Assembly (NCBI GenBank): GCA_028714255.1
Contig: JAQTMR010000002.1
Location: 144,544 to 208,543, forward strand
DNA length: 64,000 nt
Direction of reading: 5' to 3'
Origin: Phycisphaerae bacterium
Lineage (GTDB): Bacteria; Planctomycetota; Phycisphaerae; Sedimentisphaerales; Anaerobacaceae
Positions within the stretch are counted from its first letter, which is position 1, and each line of letters starts with the position of its first letter. Of the stretch, positions 45,894 to 56,254 are shown in pieces. The notes below the pieces were generated by a model, which was not told the DNA's origin, made no database searches, and saw nothing but the letters and a program-made list of their open reading frames with translations. Position numbers and translations under genes: made by a program.

Positions 45894-47387
45894 ATGACCG
45901 AAAAGCAGAGACAAGAACTTCTTGAGCAGCTATTGGAAAAGCAAAAAACCGGCAAGCTCACACCTGCCGACAGATACGCAATACCTCCGCAGGAAATGCC
46001 CAATCAGGATTCTGTCGAAAGAAGAAGCAATGTTCACGAAGTAGCGACCGGCTATACGGAAACACAGGCCAGGCTCGAAGCGATGCGATGTCTCCAGTGC
46101 AAAAACGCGCCCTGCATCAAGGGTTGTCCCGTCCGCATAAGGATAAGAGATTTTATAGCCGCGATTGCCGAGGGTGATTTCAAAAAATCCCTTTCCATTA
46201 TCAAAGAGAATTCTCTTTTGCCCGCTGTCTGCGGCAGAGTATGCCCGCAGGAGGTGCAGTGCCAGCAGACCTGTACCGTCGGCTTGAAATTCAAAGACAC
46301 GGACAAAGCAGTTTCAATCGGCAGGCTGGAAAGATTCGTCGCCGACCTCGACAAAAATCAGGATGCTGTCCCCGCTGTTGCCGCTGATACCGGAATGAAA
46401 GTTGCCATAATCGGGTCGGGCCCCGGCGGTATCGTCGCCGCTGCAGATACGAGAAAGGCAGGCCATGATGTCACCGTCTTTGAGGCGTTTCATAAGCCCG
46501 GCGGCGTTATGGTATATGGAATCCCGGAATTCAGGCTGCCCAAGGCAATCGTTCAGAATGAAATCGACGTCCTTACCAAGATGGGCGTCAAAATCGTCTG
46601 CAACTTCATCGTCGGCAGAACAAGGACTATCGAACAGCTTATTAAAGAAGACGGTTTCGATGCGGTTTATATCGGCGTCGGGGCGGGCCTGCCCAGGTTT
46701 ATGGGTATCGATGGCGAGTCCCTTATCGGCGTATATAGCGCAAACGAATATCTCACACGCGCCAATCTTATGAAGGCTTACAAGTTCGGCAAAGGTGCCG
46801 ATACGCCGATAGCGATGGCAAAGAAAGTTGCGGTCGTTGGCGGCGGCAACGTCGCTATGGATTCTGCACGAACAGCAGTTCGGCTCGGCGCGGAAAAGGT
46901 TTATCTTATTTATCGAAGAAGCGAAAATGAAATGCCCGCGAGGATGGAGGAAGTTCATCACGCAAGGCAGGAGGGAATCGAGTTTCACTTATTGCAGAGT
47001 CCCAAACGGATAATCGCCGATAAGGACAGCCGAGTGATTGCTGTCGAATGTCTGAAATACGAGCTTGGTGAGCCGGATTCATCCGGCAGACGAAGACCTG
47101 TCCCTATAGAAGGCTCGGAATTTCAAATCGAGGTCGATACTGTAATAATCGCTATCGGCAACATCGCCAATCCCCTGATTCGCCAGACGACTCCGGGCCT
47201 TGAGTTCAACAAATGGGGCAATATCATTGTTGACGAGAATTGTAAAACTTCGCTCGAAGGCGTTTACGCCGGAGGGGACATTGTCCTCGGCGCAGCGACG
47301 GTTATCCTCGCAATGGGCCAGGGCCGAATCGCAGCCGCGGCTATGAATAAGTACCTCGCGGAAAAGAAGACGAAAGCCCAAAGCTGA
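45894..47387 (+). CDS. NADPH-dependent glutamate synthase small-subunit-like (NfnB/SudA-like)
   Basis: 497 aa; CLQCKNAPCIKGCPV, CGRVCPQEVQCQQTC, IIGSGPGGIVAAADTRKAGHDVTVFE, VVGGGNVAMDSAR. Confidence 0.92.
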   Translation: MTEKQRQELLEQLLEKQKTGKLTPADRYAIPPQEMPNQDSVERRSNVHEVATGYTETQARLEAMRCLQCKNAPCIKGCPVRIRIRDFIAAIAEGDFKKSLSIIKENSLLPAVCGRVCPQEVQCQQTCTVGLKFKDTDKAVSIGRLERFVADLDKNQDAVPAVAADTGMKVAIIGSGPGGIVAAADTRKAGHDVTVFEAFHKPGGVMVYGIPEFRLPKAIVQNEIDVLTKMGVKIVCNFIVGRTRTIEQLIKEDGFDAVYIGVGAGLPRFMGIDGESLIGVYSANEYLTRANLMKAYKFGKGADTPIAMAKKVAVVGGGNVAMDSARTAVRLGAEKVYLIYRRSENEMPARMEEVHHARQEGIEFHLLQSPKRIIADKDSRVIAVECLKYELGEPDSSGRRRPVPIEGSEFQIEVDTVIIAIGNIANPLIRQTTPGLEFNKWGNIIVDENCKTSLEGVYAGGDIVLGAATVILAMGQGRIAAAAMNKYLAEKKTKAQS

Positions 47388-47569
47388 ATTTCAGCGATGT
47401 TTTCGCCAAACATACCTGATTTTTTGTTCTATTTTTCGAAATTTTGTCATATTTGACAAGCTGGCTTGGCTTTGGTAACATTGCCGCTTCGCAGTTTTCG
47501 GCAAAATTAAGTAAATTCAGAACTTAGAGCTACTAATCGAAATGTAAGGGTGTGATGAAGGGTGCAGTG

Positions 47570-48889
47570 ATGGAAGTTAAACCTTTCAAGGCAGTTAGGT
47601 TCAATGCAGAGGCGGTTGGCGACCCTGCCAACTGCATATCTCCTCCCTATGACGTTATAAGCCCTTCTCAGCAGCAGGAGCTCTACGAAAAAAGCGAATA
47701 TAATATCGTGCGCATAATCAAGGGGCAAATCCGCCCTTCTGATAGCGCCGAGGACAATCAATACACCAGAGCCGCCGGCTATCTTAATTCCTGGATAGAA
47801 AAAGGCATCCTGAAACAGGACCCGATTGAGACTATCTACGCTTACGTTCAGGACTTCCAGATTGCCGGCGACGACTTCCAGCGGTGCAGCTTTATTGCTT
47901 TGGCCAGGCTGGTGGAGTTAGGCTCCAAATGCGGCGTTCTGCCTCACGAGCAGACCCTCAAGGCCCCCAGAGAAGACAGGCTCAATCTCAAAAGAGCAAC
48001 AGCGGCAGATTTCGGCCTGCCCTTTATGCTGTATGAAGATAAGCAAAAAATCGCAGATAAAATCATTGAAAAAGCAGCAGGCGGAGAGCCTTTGATAGAT
48101 TTTTCTGACGAGCAGGACGTCCGGCACCGTTTGTTCGCGATAACCAACGAAAAAGATATTGACGTAATAGCCGGGATGATGTCGAAAAAAAGCTGCATTA
48201 TAGCTGACGGCCATCATCGTTACGAAACGGCCCTGGCTTACTCCAAAGAGTCAACCAACCCGGCGGCTGGTTACCGGATGATGGCGTTTGCCAATACCCG
48301 CAGCGAGGGACTGGTAATTTTGGCTACCCATCGCCTTGTTGGAAATATCGAGGCTTTCGATTCGGCAGAACTAATCGCCAGGCTCAAAGAAGACTTTGAA
48401 ATTACTGAATATAAATTTGGTTGCCAGGGTGATGATAAAGCAAATGCAAAGCAAAAGATGCTTGCGCAGATGAGAACCGAATACGGCAGGGATGAAATCG
48501 CGTTCGGAATTTACAACGGCGGCAACGCTTTTTACACAGCCGTCCTGAAGAACAAACAGGCGATGGAATCAGTTTCGCCGAATATGAGCGTTTACTGGAG
48601 GTCGCTCGATGTCTCTGTATTGCACAAACTGATTCTCGAAAAACTATTGGGCATCGACGAGAAACAACTGGCAGCGGGCAGCCGATTGGAGTATATAAAG
48701 GATAATGACAACGCGATTGACGAATCAATCGCCAAAGTTGATTCGGGGCAGAAGCAGGCGGCGTTTTTTACCAACACGGTAAAAATGCAGCAGATAGAGA
48801 AGGTTGTCGCCGCCGGCGAAAAAATGCCCCAAAAATCGACCTATTTTTATCCAAAAGTTTATACAGGTTTGACTATTAACAAATTATAA
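47570..48889 (+). CDS. DUF1015 family protein
   Basis: KPFKAVRFN, CISPPYDVIS, IADGHHRYETAL. Confidence 0.9.
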   Translation: MEVKPFKAVRFNAEAVGDPANCISPPYDVISPSQQQELYEKSEYNIVRIIKGQIRPSDSAEDNQYTRAAGYLNSWIEKGILKQDPIETIYAYVQDFQIAGDDFQRCSFIALARLVELGSKCGVLPHEQTLKAPREDRLNLKRATAADFGLPFMLYEDKQKIADKIIEKAAGGEPLIDFSDEQDVRHRLFAITNEKDIDVIAGMMSKKSCIIADGHHRYETALAYSKESTNPAAGYRMMAFANTRSEGLVILATHRLVGNIEAFDSAELIARLKEDFEITEYKFGCQGDDKANAKQKMLAQMRTEYGRDEIAFGIYNGGNAFYTAVLKNKQAMESVSPNMSVYWRSLDVSVLHKLILEKLLGIDEKQLAAGSRLEYIKDNDNAIDESIAKVDSGQKQAAFFTNTVKMQQIEKVVAAGEKMPQKSTYFYPKVYTGLTINKL

Positions 48890-48915
48890 CCTTTTATCTT
48901 AATAGGAGCAGATAT

Positions 48916-50004
48916 ATGGTAGATTGGAAAAACCCGCCAAGATTGTTTATTCCAGGCCCCGTAAAGGTCAATGACGATGTTTTGCAGCAGCTCGCACGTC
49001 CGACACTGGGACATCGCGGCAAAGAATATGCACAACTGCACTCCAGCACGGTCGAGATGCTCAAAAAAATCCTCTTTACCAGCCAGAATATTTTCCTGTC
49101 AACGTCATCTGCTTCCGGGATTTGGGAGGCGGCTATCCGCAACTGCGTGGATTTTAACGAGACAGTTCTGTGCACCTGCTGCGGCGCGTTTAGTGATAAA
49201 TGGGCTGACGTGGCCAAAAGCTGCGGCAGAAACGTGGATACGATAAAAGTCGAATGGGGTAAAGCCGTCCTGCCGGAAATGATTGATGAAAAACTATCGA
49301 CCGGAAAATACGCCGCTATTACGCTTGTTTATAATGAGACGAGCACGGGCCTGATGAATCCGCTCTACGAAGTAAGCGAAATGATGAAGAAGAAATATCC
49401 GGATGTCCTCGTCTTTGTAGATGCCGTCAGCGCGATGGTCGGTCTGCCTTTGCATTTCGATGACCTTGGCTGGGACGTTGCCTTGGCTTCGGTGCAGAAG
49501 GCTTTTGCCATTCCGCCGGGGCTTGCGGTAGCTGCGGTTAGTAAAAGGGCGCTCGAGAAAAGCAAGAAAGTCCCCCAGCGAGGCTATTACTTCGACTTCC
49601 AGTCCTTTGCCAAATCGGCTGAGAAAAATCAGACGCCCACCACTCCGAATATTCCTCATATTATGGCTCTGAACTATCAGTGCGAAAAGCTGGTTGCAGA
49701 GGGTATGGAAAACGTATGGAAGAGACACAAAAAAATGGGTGATTTCGTCAGAAGCTGGGCGAAGGAGAAATTCGGTCTTTTCTGCGAGGAAAAATACGCA
49801 TCCGATACCCTGACAACGGTCAAAAATACGCGGGGCATTGTCGTGGCCGATGTAATTAACGCTGTCCAGAAAAAGCACAATACCGTTTTCGGAAACGGCT
49901 ACGGCGACCTGAAGGAAAAGACGTTCCGCATAGCCCATATGGGTGATATTACCCTTGGCGACATACAAGAGCTGCTCGGCTGGATTGACGAGGAAATCGG
50001 GTAA
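48916..50004 (+). CDS. Class V aminotransferase (alanine-glyoxylate / serine aminotransferase family)
   Basis: FIPGPVKVNDDVLQ, GHRGKEYAQL, ASVQKAFAIPPGLA. Confidence 0.88.
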   Translation: MVDWKNPPRLFIPGPVKVNDDVLQQLARPTLGHRGKEYAQLHSSTVEMLKKILFTSQNIFLSTSSASGIWEAAIRNCVDFNETVLCTCCGAFSDKWADVAKSCGRNVDTIKVEWGKAVLPEMIDEKLSTGKYAAITLVYNETSTGLMNPLYEVSEMMKKKYPDVLVFVDAVSAMVGLPLHFDDLGWDVALASVQKAFAIPPGLAVAAVSKRALEKSKKVPQRGYYFDFQSFAKSAEKNQTPTTPNIPHIMALNYQCEKLVAEGMENVWKRHKKMGDFVRSWAKEKFGLFCEEKYASDTLTTVKNTRGIVVADVINAVQKKHNTVFGNGYGDLKEKTFRIAHMGDITLGDIQELLGWIDEEIG

Positions 50005-50169
50005 TATCCTAACTGGAGTAATCAGCGGCACTTAAGAACAAAGAAGGTCTGCGCGAACTTCTTTGGCTATCAAATCGTATATGTAGAATACGTTTTTAAA
50101 ATGCTATCTATTTCGTATGGTAATATTATGTGCAAAATATACTTTAACCCAAAGAACCGGGAGGCCCAA

Positions 50170-51636
50170 ATGCAGACTGTCAATCTTAGGCAAAGCAAAA
50201 CCTTATCTCGCTATTACTTAACTTCAGTTTCTTTGATACTTTTATTTTTAATTATTCCAATCTCAGCCTCAGCGCAGGACGCAAACAGTATAGATATTCT
50301 TCGCCAGACGGGTAAGACCTTTGCCAAAATTGCCGGCAAGGCCTCGCCCGCGGTAGTGGGAATCAAAGCCAGCCAGACAGTTACCCAGGAAGTATCCGAC
50401 AATCCCTTTGGCAGTCCTTTTGATGATGAAATCCTCGAACGTTTCTTTGGCCGGCGTTTTCCCCGCCAGCGTTCTCCCCAGCCGCGGCAATATCAGCGCT
50501 CCGCACAAGGCTCCGGGTTTATTGTTTCTTCTGACGGGTACATCCTGACAAACAATCACCTTGTTGGTGAAGCCAACGATGTTGAAGTCAAGCTTGCGGA
50601 CGGCCGGGAGCTTAAAGCAAAGGTCATCGGTTCAGACCCTGATTCCGAGGTTGCGGTCATAAAAATCGATGCAAATGATCTGCCGACCCTTGCGCTGGCC
50701 GACTCCGACAAAATAGAAGTCGGTGAATGGGTACTTGCTATAGGAAATCCTTTCGGATTAAGTCATACCGTTACCGCCGGTATCGTTAGCGCGAAAGGCC
50801 GAAGCGGCTTGAGTCTCGCTGAGTACGAAAACTTTATCCAGACCGATGCCGCCATAAATCCTGGAAATTCCGGCGGACCCTTAATTAATCTCGATGGCGA
50901 GGTTGTTGGTATTAATACCGCCATCCTCGGAGCAAGCGGAAACATCGGTATTGGATTTGCCGTCCCTATCAATATGGCTAAATATATCTATGACCAGTTC
51001 CTCGAAGGAGGAAAAGTCACATACGGCGCCTTAGGTATTATTATCCGCGACCTCGACCCTGACCTGGCAGAATCGTTGGGCATCAAGGACGTCAAGGGTA
51101 TTGTTATCTCCGAGGTCATCAAGGACTCCGCAGCCGAAAAAGCCGGTTTGAAGCGATACGATGTTGTTGTCGAATTTAACGGCGAAAAAGTCGAGGAGGT
51201 CGGCGCCTTCCGCAACCGCGTCGCGATGTTGAAACCCGGGACCAGGGTAGAAATAGTCGTTATCCGCGACGGCAGCAGGGAGAGCCTCGAGGCCGAACTT
51301 GGCGAAAGCTCCGAACAGCTTAAAGGCACCAAAGCTCCTGAAAAGATGATGAAGCAATTAGGCATCGCCGTCCAGAACCTCACCGGCGATTTGGCCCAGC
51401 GCTACGGTTACGAAGACCAGTCGGGCGTAATAATTGCCTCGGTCGAGCCGGACTCCGAGGCCGCTCAAAAAGGTGTTAAGACCGGAATGCTAATTATGGA
51501 AGTTAACCGGGAGACCGTCAAAAATACGAAAGATTTTGATTCGGCTTTAGAGAAGGCCTCCGAAGCGGGAAAAGTCCTGCTGTTAATCAACGATGGACGT
51601 TATCGCACCCTCGTTGTGCTGAAGCTGTCTAAATAG
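50170..51636 (+). CDS. Do/HtrA family periplasmic serine endopeptidase with two PDZ domains
   Basis: ILTNNHLV, DSEVAVIKID, NPGNSGGPLINLDGEVVGINTA; GGGAGG SD favours 50170 over 50101. Confidence 0.92.
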   Translation: MQTVNLRQSKTLSRYYLTSVSLILLFLIIPISASAQDANSIDILRQTGKTFAKIAGKASPAVVGIKASQTVTQEVSDNPFGSPFDDEILERFFGRRFPRQRSPQPRQYQRSAQGSGFIVSSDGYILTNNHLVGEANDVEVKLADGRELKAKVIGSDPDSEVAVIKIDANDLPTLALADSDKIEVGEWVLAIGNPFGLSHTVTAGIVSAKGRSGLSLAEYENFIQTDAAINPGNSGGPLINLDGEVVGINTAILGASGNIGIGFAVPINMAKYIYDQFLEGGKVTYGALGIIIRDLDPDLAESLGIKDVKGIVISEVIKDSAAEKAGLKRYDVVVEFNGEKVEEVGAFRNRVAMLKPGTRVEIVVIRDGSRESLEAELGESSEQLKGTKAPEKMMKQLGIAVQNLTGDLAQRYGYEDQSGVIIASVEPDSEAAQKGVKTGMLIMEVNRETVKNTKDFDSALEKASEAGKVLLLINDGRYRTLVVLKLSK

Positions 51637-51670
51637 TAAAATTGTACCTATAATTTTCTTCATGTGTCTC

Positions 51671-51702
51671 GGCCCCGTTTAGAAAGGCGGGGCCTTTGTT
51701 TT
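51671..51702 (+). terminator. Rho-independent terminator
   Basis: GGCCCCG-10nt-CGGGGCC then TTTGTTTT. Confidence 0.85.
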
Positions 51703-51775
51703 AACCGTAAAGAAGTCACCTCGCAGGAATAAAATATATTGTCACATTCGCAGCTCAACATTAGACTTATAGATT

Positions 51776-52723
51776 ATGTTTTCGAAGATATTGTCTTTTT
51801 ACACAAAGTATTTTGCCGTTTGGGTTGTTTTGTTTGGAGTGGCGGCATATTTCTTTCCCGAGCCTTTCGTTGCTTTAAAAGGCTATAACAAACACTTCTT
51901 TGCCCTGACAATGTTCGGAATCGGGGCGGTACTTCAGCTTGAGGATTTTAAACGAATCGCTCGAAGACCGATTATCGTTCTCATCGGCACCTGCGCACAG
52001 TTTACTATTATGCCCCTTGGAGCTTTTGTCATCGCCAAAGTTTTTGACTTTCCGCCCGAAATCGCAGCCGGCTTAATACTGACCGGCTCGGCGCCCGGTG
52101 CGATGTCGAGTAACGTTATGAGCTATATTGCCAAAGCTGATGTCGCTTATTCGGTTTCGCTGACAACTGTATCTACACTGCTCTGTCCCTTATTGACTCC
52201 GGGGATTACCTTTCTGCTGGCGCGTTCAGAACTGCCTGTTCCTTTTTTGGCTATGTTTCTCGACGTGATTTATATGGTTATTGTCCCCTTGTTTGTCGGC
52301 TTTGGCGTCAGACATCTTTTCAAGGAAAAATTAAACAAGCTCCTGCCGGTGTTCCCTGCCATATCGGTAACTTTTATCATATTTATCTGCTCGCTGGTCA
52401 TAGCCCTCAATAGGGATTACCTGCCGAAGGTGACGGGCTTGATTCTCGCTGCGGCGGTGATACTAAATATTTATGGAATGCTCGCAGGTTTCGGTGTAGG
52501 TGTTATCTTTGATATGAACAAGAGAAGAAAACGGACGCTGACCATCGAAATTGGTATGCAAAACGCCGGCCTGGGTTCGGCCCTGGCGCTCGAGCATTTA
52601 GGCGAAAGAGCCGCGATGCCAGCCGCCGTTTTTGTTTTTGTCTGCATTATTACCGCATCCGTATTGGCCGCAATCTGGCAGAAAACAGACGCCGAACCGG
52701 CCTTGAATAAGCCGAGCGAATGA
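51776..52723 (+). CDS. Bile acid:sodium symporter family transporter
   Basis: 315 aa; GIGAVLQLEDFKRIARRP, GSAPGAMSSNVMSYIAKAD, IEIGMQNAGLGSALA. Confidence 0.88.
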   Translation: MFSKILSFYTKYFAVWVVLFGVAAYFFPEPFVALKGYNKHFFALTMFGIGAVLQLEDFKRIARRPIIVLIGTCAQFTIMPLGAFVIAKVFDFPPEIAAGLILTGSAPGAMSSNVMSYIAKADVAYSVSLTTVSTLLCPLLTPGITFLLARSELPVPFLAMFLDVIYMVIVPLFVGFGVRHLFKEKLNKLLPVFPAISVTFIIFICSLVIALNRDYLPKVTGLILAAAVILNIYGMLAGFGVGVIFDMNKRRKRTLTIEIGMQNAGLGSALALEHLGERAAMPAAVFVFVCIITASVLAAIWQKTDAEPALNKPSE

Positions 52724-52813
52724 CATATATTAGCTTTCTAACCCGTTGCTTTTTAGAGGCGGAAGTAGTATAATACTGTGTTGTTTGTAAATTATTTATT
52801 TTAGAATTTTAAC

Positions 52814-52838
52814 GGGCAGTCCTTCATTTTGACTGCCC
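52814..52838 (+). terminator. Hairpin, probable terminator
   Basis: GGGCAGTC-CTTCATTTT-GACTGCCC then CTTATTTAT. Confidence 0.55.
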
Positions 52839-52900
52839 CTTATTTATAGTGAGCTTGTCGAACCTATTATGCGTGCTGAATACTTGTAGGAGTCAAAAAT

Positions 52901-53902
52901 ATGGGTTGTAACGTGGCAATTGCGGGAGTAACCGGAGCGGTCGGGCAGGAATTCCTAAAAATCCTCGAACAGCGGCATTTCCCTTTTAGTTCTCTAAAAG
53001 TCCTTGCGAGCAGCCGTTCTGCCGGCAAGAAAATCGAATTCAAAGGCAAAGAATATATCGTCGAGGAACTGACCAAAAACAGTTTTGACCGTATCGATAT
53101 CGCTCTGTTCAGCGCCGGCGGAGACAGAAGCAAGGAATTTGCTCCCATAGCAGCCAAGGCAGGCACAGTCGTGGTCGATAACTCTTCTGCTTTTAGAATG
53201 GATACGAGCGTCCCGCTTGTTGTCCCCGAAATCAATCCGGAGAAAATCGCCGAGCATAAGGGCATCATCGCCAATCCGAACTGTTCGACTATCATCGGCA
53301 TTGTCCCGGTCTGGCCTCTGCACAAGGCAAACCCCGTCAAAAGAATGGTCGTTAGTACCTATCAGGCCGCCAGCGGAGCAGGGACGTCGGCTATGCTCGA
53401 ATTGGAAAATCAGAGTCGTGAAATTCTCGCTGGCAAAGCCCCGACCATAAACGCTTTTCCCTATCAGATAGCGTTTAACTGCTTCAGCCATAATTCCGCT
53501 CTCGGTGCAAATGGGTACAATCAGGAAGAAATGAAAATGGTCAATGAGACCAGGAAGATTTTCGACTGCCCGGATATCGCGATTACCTGCACCTGCGTTC
53601 GAATACCGGTAATGCGGGCACATTGCGAGAGCATCAATCTTGAGTTTAAGGACCCTATCACTGCCGAGCAGGTCAGGGACCTCCTTAGCACTGCGCCGGG
53701 CGTTTCGGTACTGGACGACCGCAAGAATAACCGCTTCCCGATGCCAATTGACGCCACCGACAAGGACAATATTTTGGTCGGTCGAATTCGTCAGGATGAA
53801 TCCATTCCTGAAAACCGCGGCATCAATCTCTGGGTCGCAGGCGACCAGTTGCGAAAAGGTGCAGCTCTGAACGCTGTCCAAATCGCCGAAAAGCTGATAT
53901 AA
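52901..53902 (+). CDS. asd: Aspartate-semialdehyde dehydrogenase
   Basis: GATGAVGQEFL-like N-terminus, NPNCSTI, STYQAASGAG. Confidence 0.94.
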   Translation: MGCNVAIAGVTGAVGQEFLKILEQRHFPFSSLKVLASSRSAGKKIEFKGKEYIVEELTKNSFDRIDIALFSAGGDRSKEFAPIAAKAGTVVVDNSSAFRMDTSVPLVVPEINPEKIAEHKGIIANPNCSTIIGIVPVWPLHKANPVKRMVVSTYQAASGAGTSAMLELENQSREILAGKAPTINAFPYQIAFNCFSHNSALGANGYNQEEMKMVNETRKIFDCPDIAITCTCVRIPVMRAHCESINLEFKDPITAEQVRDLLSTAPGVSVLDDRKNNRFPMPIDATDKDNILVGRIRQDESIPENRGINLWVAGDQLRKGAALNAVQIAEKLI

Positions 53903-53911
53903 TCGCCCGCA

Positions 53912-54652
53912 ATGGCGATGCGTAACATAAAATTAACAATCAGCTACGACGGCCTCAATTACAGCGGCTGGCAGAATCAGCCTGGGAAAAATACAATCCA
54001 GGGCATGCTTCAGCAGGCTCTCGGTGAGTTGACCGGGACATTCATCAAGATAAACGGCGCCAGCCGAACCGACGCAGGCGTCAGCGCACTCGGACAAGTC
54101 GCAAATTTCCTCATTAATTCGCCGATACCGGCTAAAAATTTCGTCAAGGCCCTTAATGACCGCCTGCCGAGGGACATTGTTGTCACCGGGTCAGTCGAAG
54201 TAGATAAGGATTTCGAGGCGTCCAGCTCGGCTAAGTGCAAGCTGTACCGGTACACGATTTTCACCGGCAAAAACCCAAATGTGCTGAAGACCAGAAATTG
54301 CTGGCATTGGCCCGGCTCACTCGATATTGCCGCGATGGAAACAGCCGCGAAGATGCTGCTCGGCAAAAAAGATTTCAAATCATTTGCTGCCGCTGCCGAC
54401 AAACGCGAAAGTTCGGTTCGTACGATGATGCGATGCGATGTTATTCAGGAAGATAAATGGGTCTATATAGATACCGAAGCCGACAGGTTTTTGTATAATA
54501 TGGTCAGAAATATTGTCGGCACTCTCGTTGAGGTCGGCAGGGGCAAATGGAAACCTGAAAAGATGAACGAAATTCTCGAAGCAAAGGACCGCACCGCCGC
54601 CGGCCCAATCGCCCCCGCTGCGGGGCTTTGCCTGATGTGGATAAAGTATTGA
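53912..54652 (+). CDS. truA: tRNA pseudouridine synthase A
   Basis: ISYDGLNYSGWQNQPG, GASRTDAGVSALGQVANF, FLYNMVRNIVGTL. Confidence 0.94.
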   Translation: MAMRNIKLTISYDGLNYSGWQNQPGKNTIQGMLQQALGELTGTFIKINGASRTDAGVSALGQVANFLINSPIPAKNFVKALNDRLPRDIVVTGSVEVDKDFEASSSAKCKLYRYTIFTGKNPNVLKTRNCWHWPGSLDIAAMETAAKMLLGKKDFKSFAAAADKRESSVRTMMRCDVIQEDKWVYIDTEADRFLYNMVRNIVGTLVEVGRGKWKPEKMNEILEAKDRTAAGPIAPAAGLCLMWIKY

Positions 54653-55836
54653 AGATTGTGCATATTATAACTCGACTTATTCTCGGCGGCGCGCAGGAGA
54701 ATACGTTAATCACCTGCAAGCTGCTGGCTGAACGCGGCCATGATGTCACACTCATCACAGGTCCTGCTTTAGGCCCGGAAGGGGAATTATTTCAGCAAAC
54801 CAGAAACCAAAAATACAAAACAATCGTGATAGACTCCCTGCGCCGACAAATCAACCCTGTCCACGACATACCGGCTTACCGAGCGATAAAAAAACTTCTA
54901 AAAGAAATCCAGCCGGATATTGTCCACACCCATTCCGCAAAGGCAGGAATCCTCGGTCGTTTCGCCGCACATAAACTTAAAACTCAAAACTTAAAACTCA
55001 AAACTCCATTTATTGTTCACTCAATCCACGGCCTGGCGTTTCATCCTTATCAGAACGAGCTGATAAATAGATTTTATATTGCCGTCGAAAAATCCGCCGC
55101 GAAAAGAACGGACTTTTTTATCAGCGTCGCCGATGCAATGACCAATCAGGCACTCGCTGCCGGCATAGGCAGCCCGGAAAAATTTGTTACCGCATATTCG
55201 GCCATCGAAGAGGACGATTTCCTCAAACCAATATCTGAAAATCTCAAAAGAACTATCCGCCTGAAATACGGAATCGCTGAAGATGCCGTCGTGCTTGTTA
55301 CCATCGCAAGGCTATTTATGCTCAAAGGCCACGACTATATTATCGAATCAGCTAAACAGCTCTCGAAACGATGCAAAAACGCCATTTGGCTTTTCATCGG
55401 TGACGGCAACCTCTCCGAATATTACAAAAATCAGGTTCACAGTCTGGGTTTGGCCGACAGAATCAAATTCACCGGCCTTTTGCCGCCGCACCAGATACCG
55501 GTTATGATTGCCTCTTCGGATATACTTGTTCACTGTTCATTGCGGGAAGGCCTTGCCCGCACACTGCCGCAGGCGCTTGCTTCCAGCAAGCCAGCCGTAT
55601 CTTTCGATGTCGATGGCGCACGCGAAGTCGTAAACGAAAACACGGGCAGATTAATTGAGCCGAAAAACGTAGAGCAGTTGATAAAGGCCTGCGCAGAATT
55701 GATTGAAAACGCCGAGCTTAGAAACAAACTCGGCAAAACAGGCCGGGAATCCGTAAAAGAAAAATTCGCGCCGAATACAATGGTCGATACCATCGAAGCG
55801 GTCTATCGAAGACTGCTGGAGGGAAAGATATTATGA
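54628..55836 (+). CDS. Glycosyltransferase family 4
   Basis: [65 protein letters not shown] at 54649 is an alternative start. Confidence 0.9.
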   Translation: MPDVDKVLKIVHIITRLILGGAQENTLITCKLLAERGHDVTLITGPALGPEGELFQQTRNQKYKTIVIDSLRRQINPVHDIPAYRAIKKLLKEIQPDIVHTHSAKAGILGRFAAHKLKTQNLKLKTPFIVHSIHGLAFHPYQNELINRFYIAVEKSAAKRTDFFISVADAMTNQALAAGIGSPEKFVTAYSAIEEDDFLKPISENLKRTIRLKYGIAEDAVVLVTIARLFMLKGHDYIIESAKQLSKRCKNAIWLFIGDGNLSEYYKNQVHSLGLADRIKFTGLLPPHQIPVMIASSDILVHCSLREGLARTLPQALASSKPAVSFDVDGAREVVNENTGRLIEPKNVEQLIKACAELIENAELRNKLGKTGRESVKEKFAPNTMVDTIEAVYRRLLEGKIL

Positions 55837-56249
55837 AAAGCTACAGAAAAGAGCTTTGGTTTAATACGCAGGCAAGACGCGAACTTGTAAATATCACGCC
55901 GCAGGTCGAAGAGTGTTTGTGTGAGAGTGGTATTAAAGAGGGCTTATGTCTCGTCAACGCCATGCATATCACAGCGGGGGTTTTTGTTAATGACGATGAA
56001 TCAGGCCTGCATCACGACTTCGAGGTTTGGCTGGAAAAACTCGCCCCCGAAAAACCATATTCGCAATATCAGCATAACGGTGCCGAAGATAACGCCGATG
56101 CGCACCTGAAGCGCACGATAATGGGTAGAGAGGTAGTCGCCGCTGTCACTAACGGCAAATTGGATTTCGGCCCCTGGGAGCAAATCTTCTACGGCGAGTT
56201 CGATGGAAAGAGAAGAAAACGAGTCCTCGTAAAAATCATCGGAGAATAG
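55833..56249 (+). CDS. YjbQ-type secondary thiamine-phosphate synthase family protein
   Basis: 138 aa; [34 protein letters not shown]...[11 protein letters not shown]. Confidence 0.9.
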   Translation: MKSYRKELWFNTQARRELVNITPQVEECLCESGIKEGLCLVNAMHITAGVFVNDDESGLHHDFEVWLEKLAPEKPYSQYQHNGAEDNADAHLKRTIMGREVVAAVTNGKLDFGPWEQIFYGEFDGKRRKRVLVKIIGE

Positions 56250-56254
56250 ACAAT

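Noticed and set aside
52994-53881. 295-aa minus-strand ORF opposite asd
   Set aside because: Fully antisense to a clear asd CDS; a codon-bias shadow ORF.
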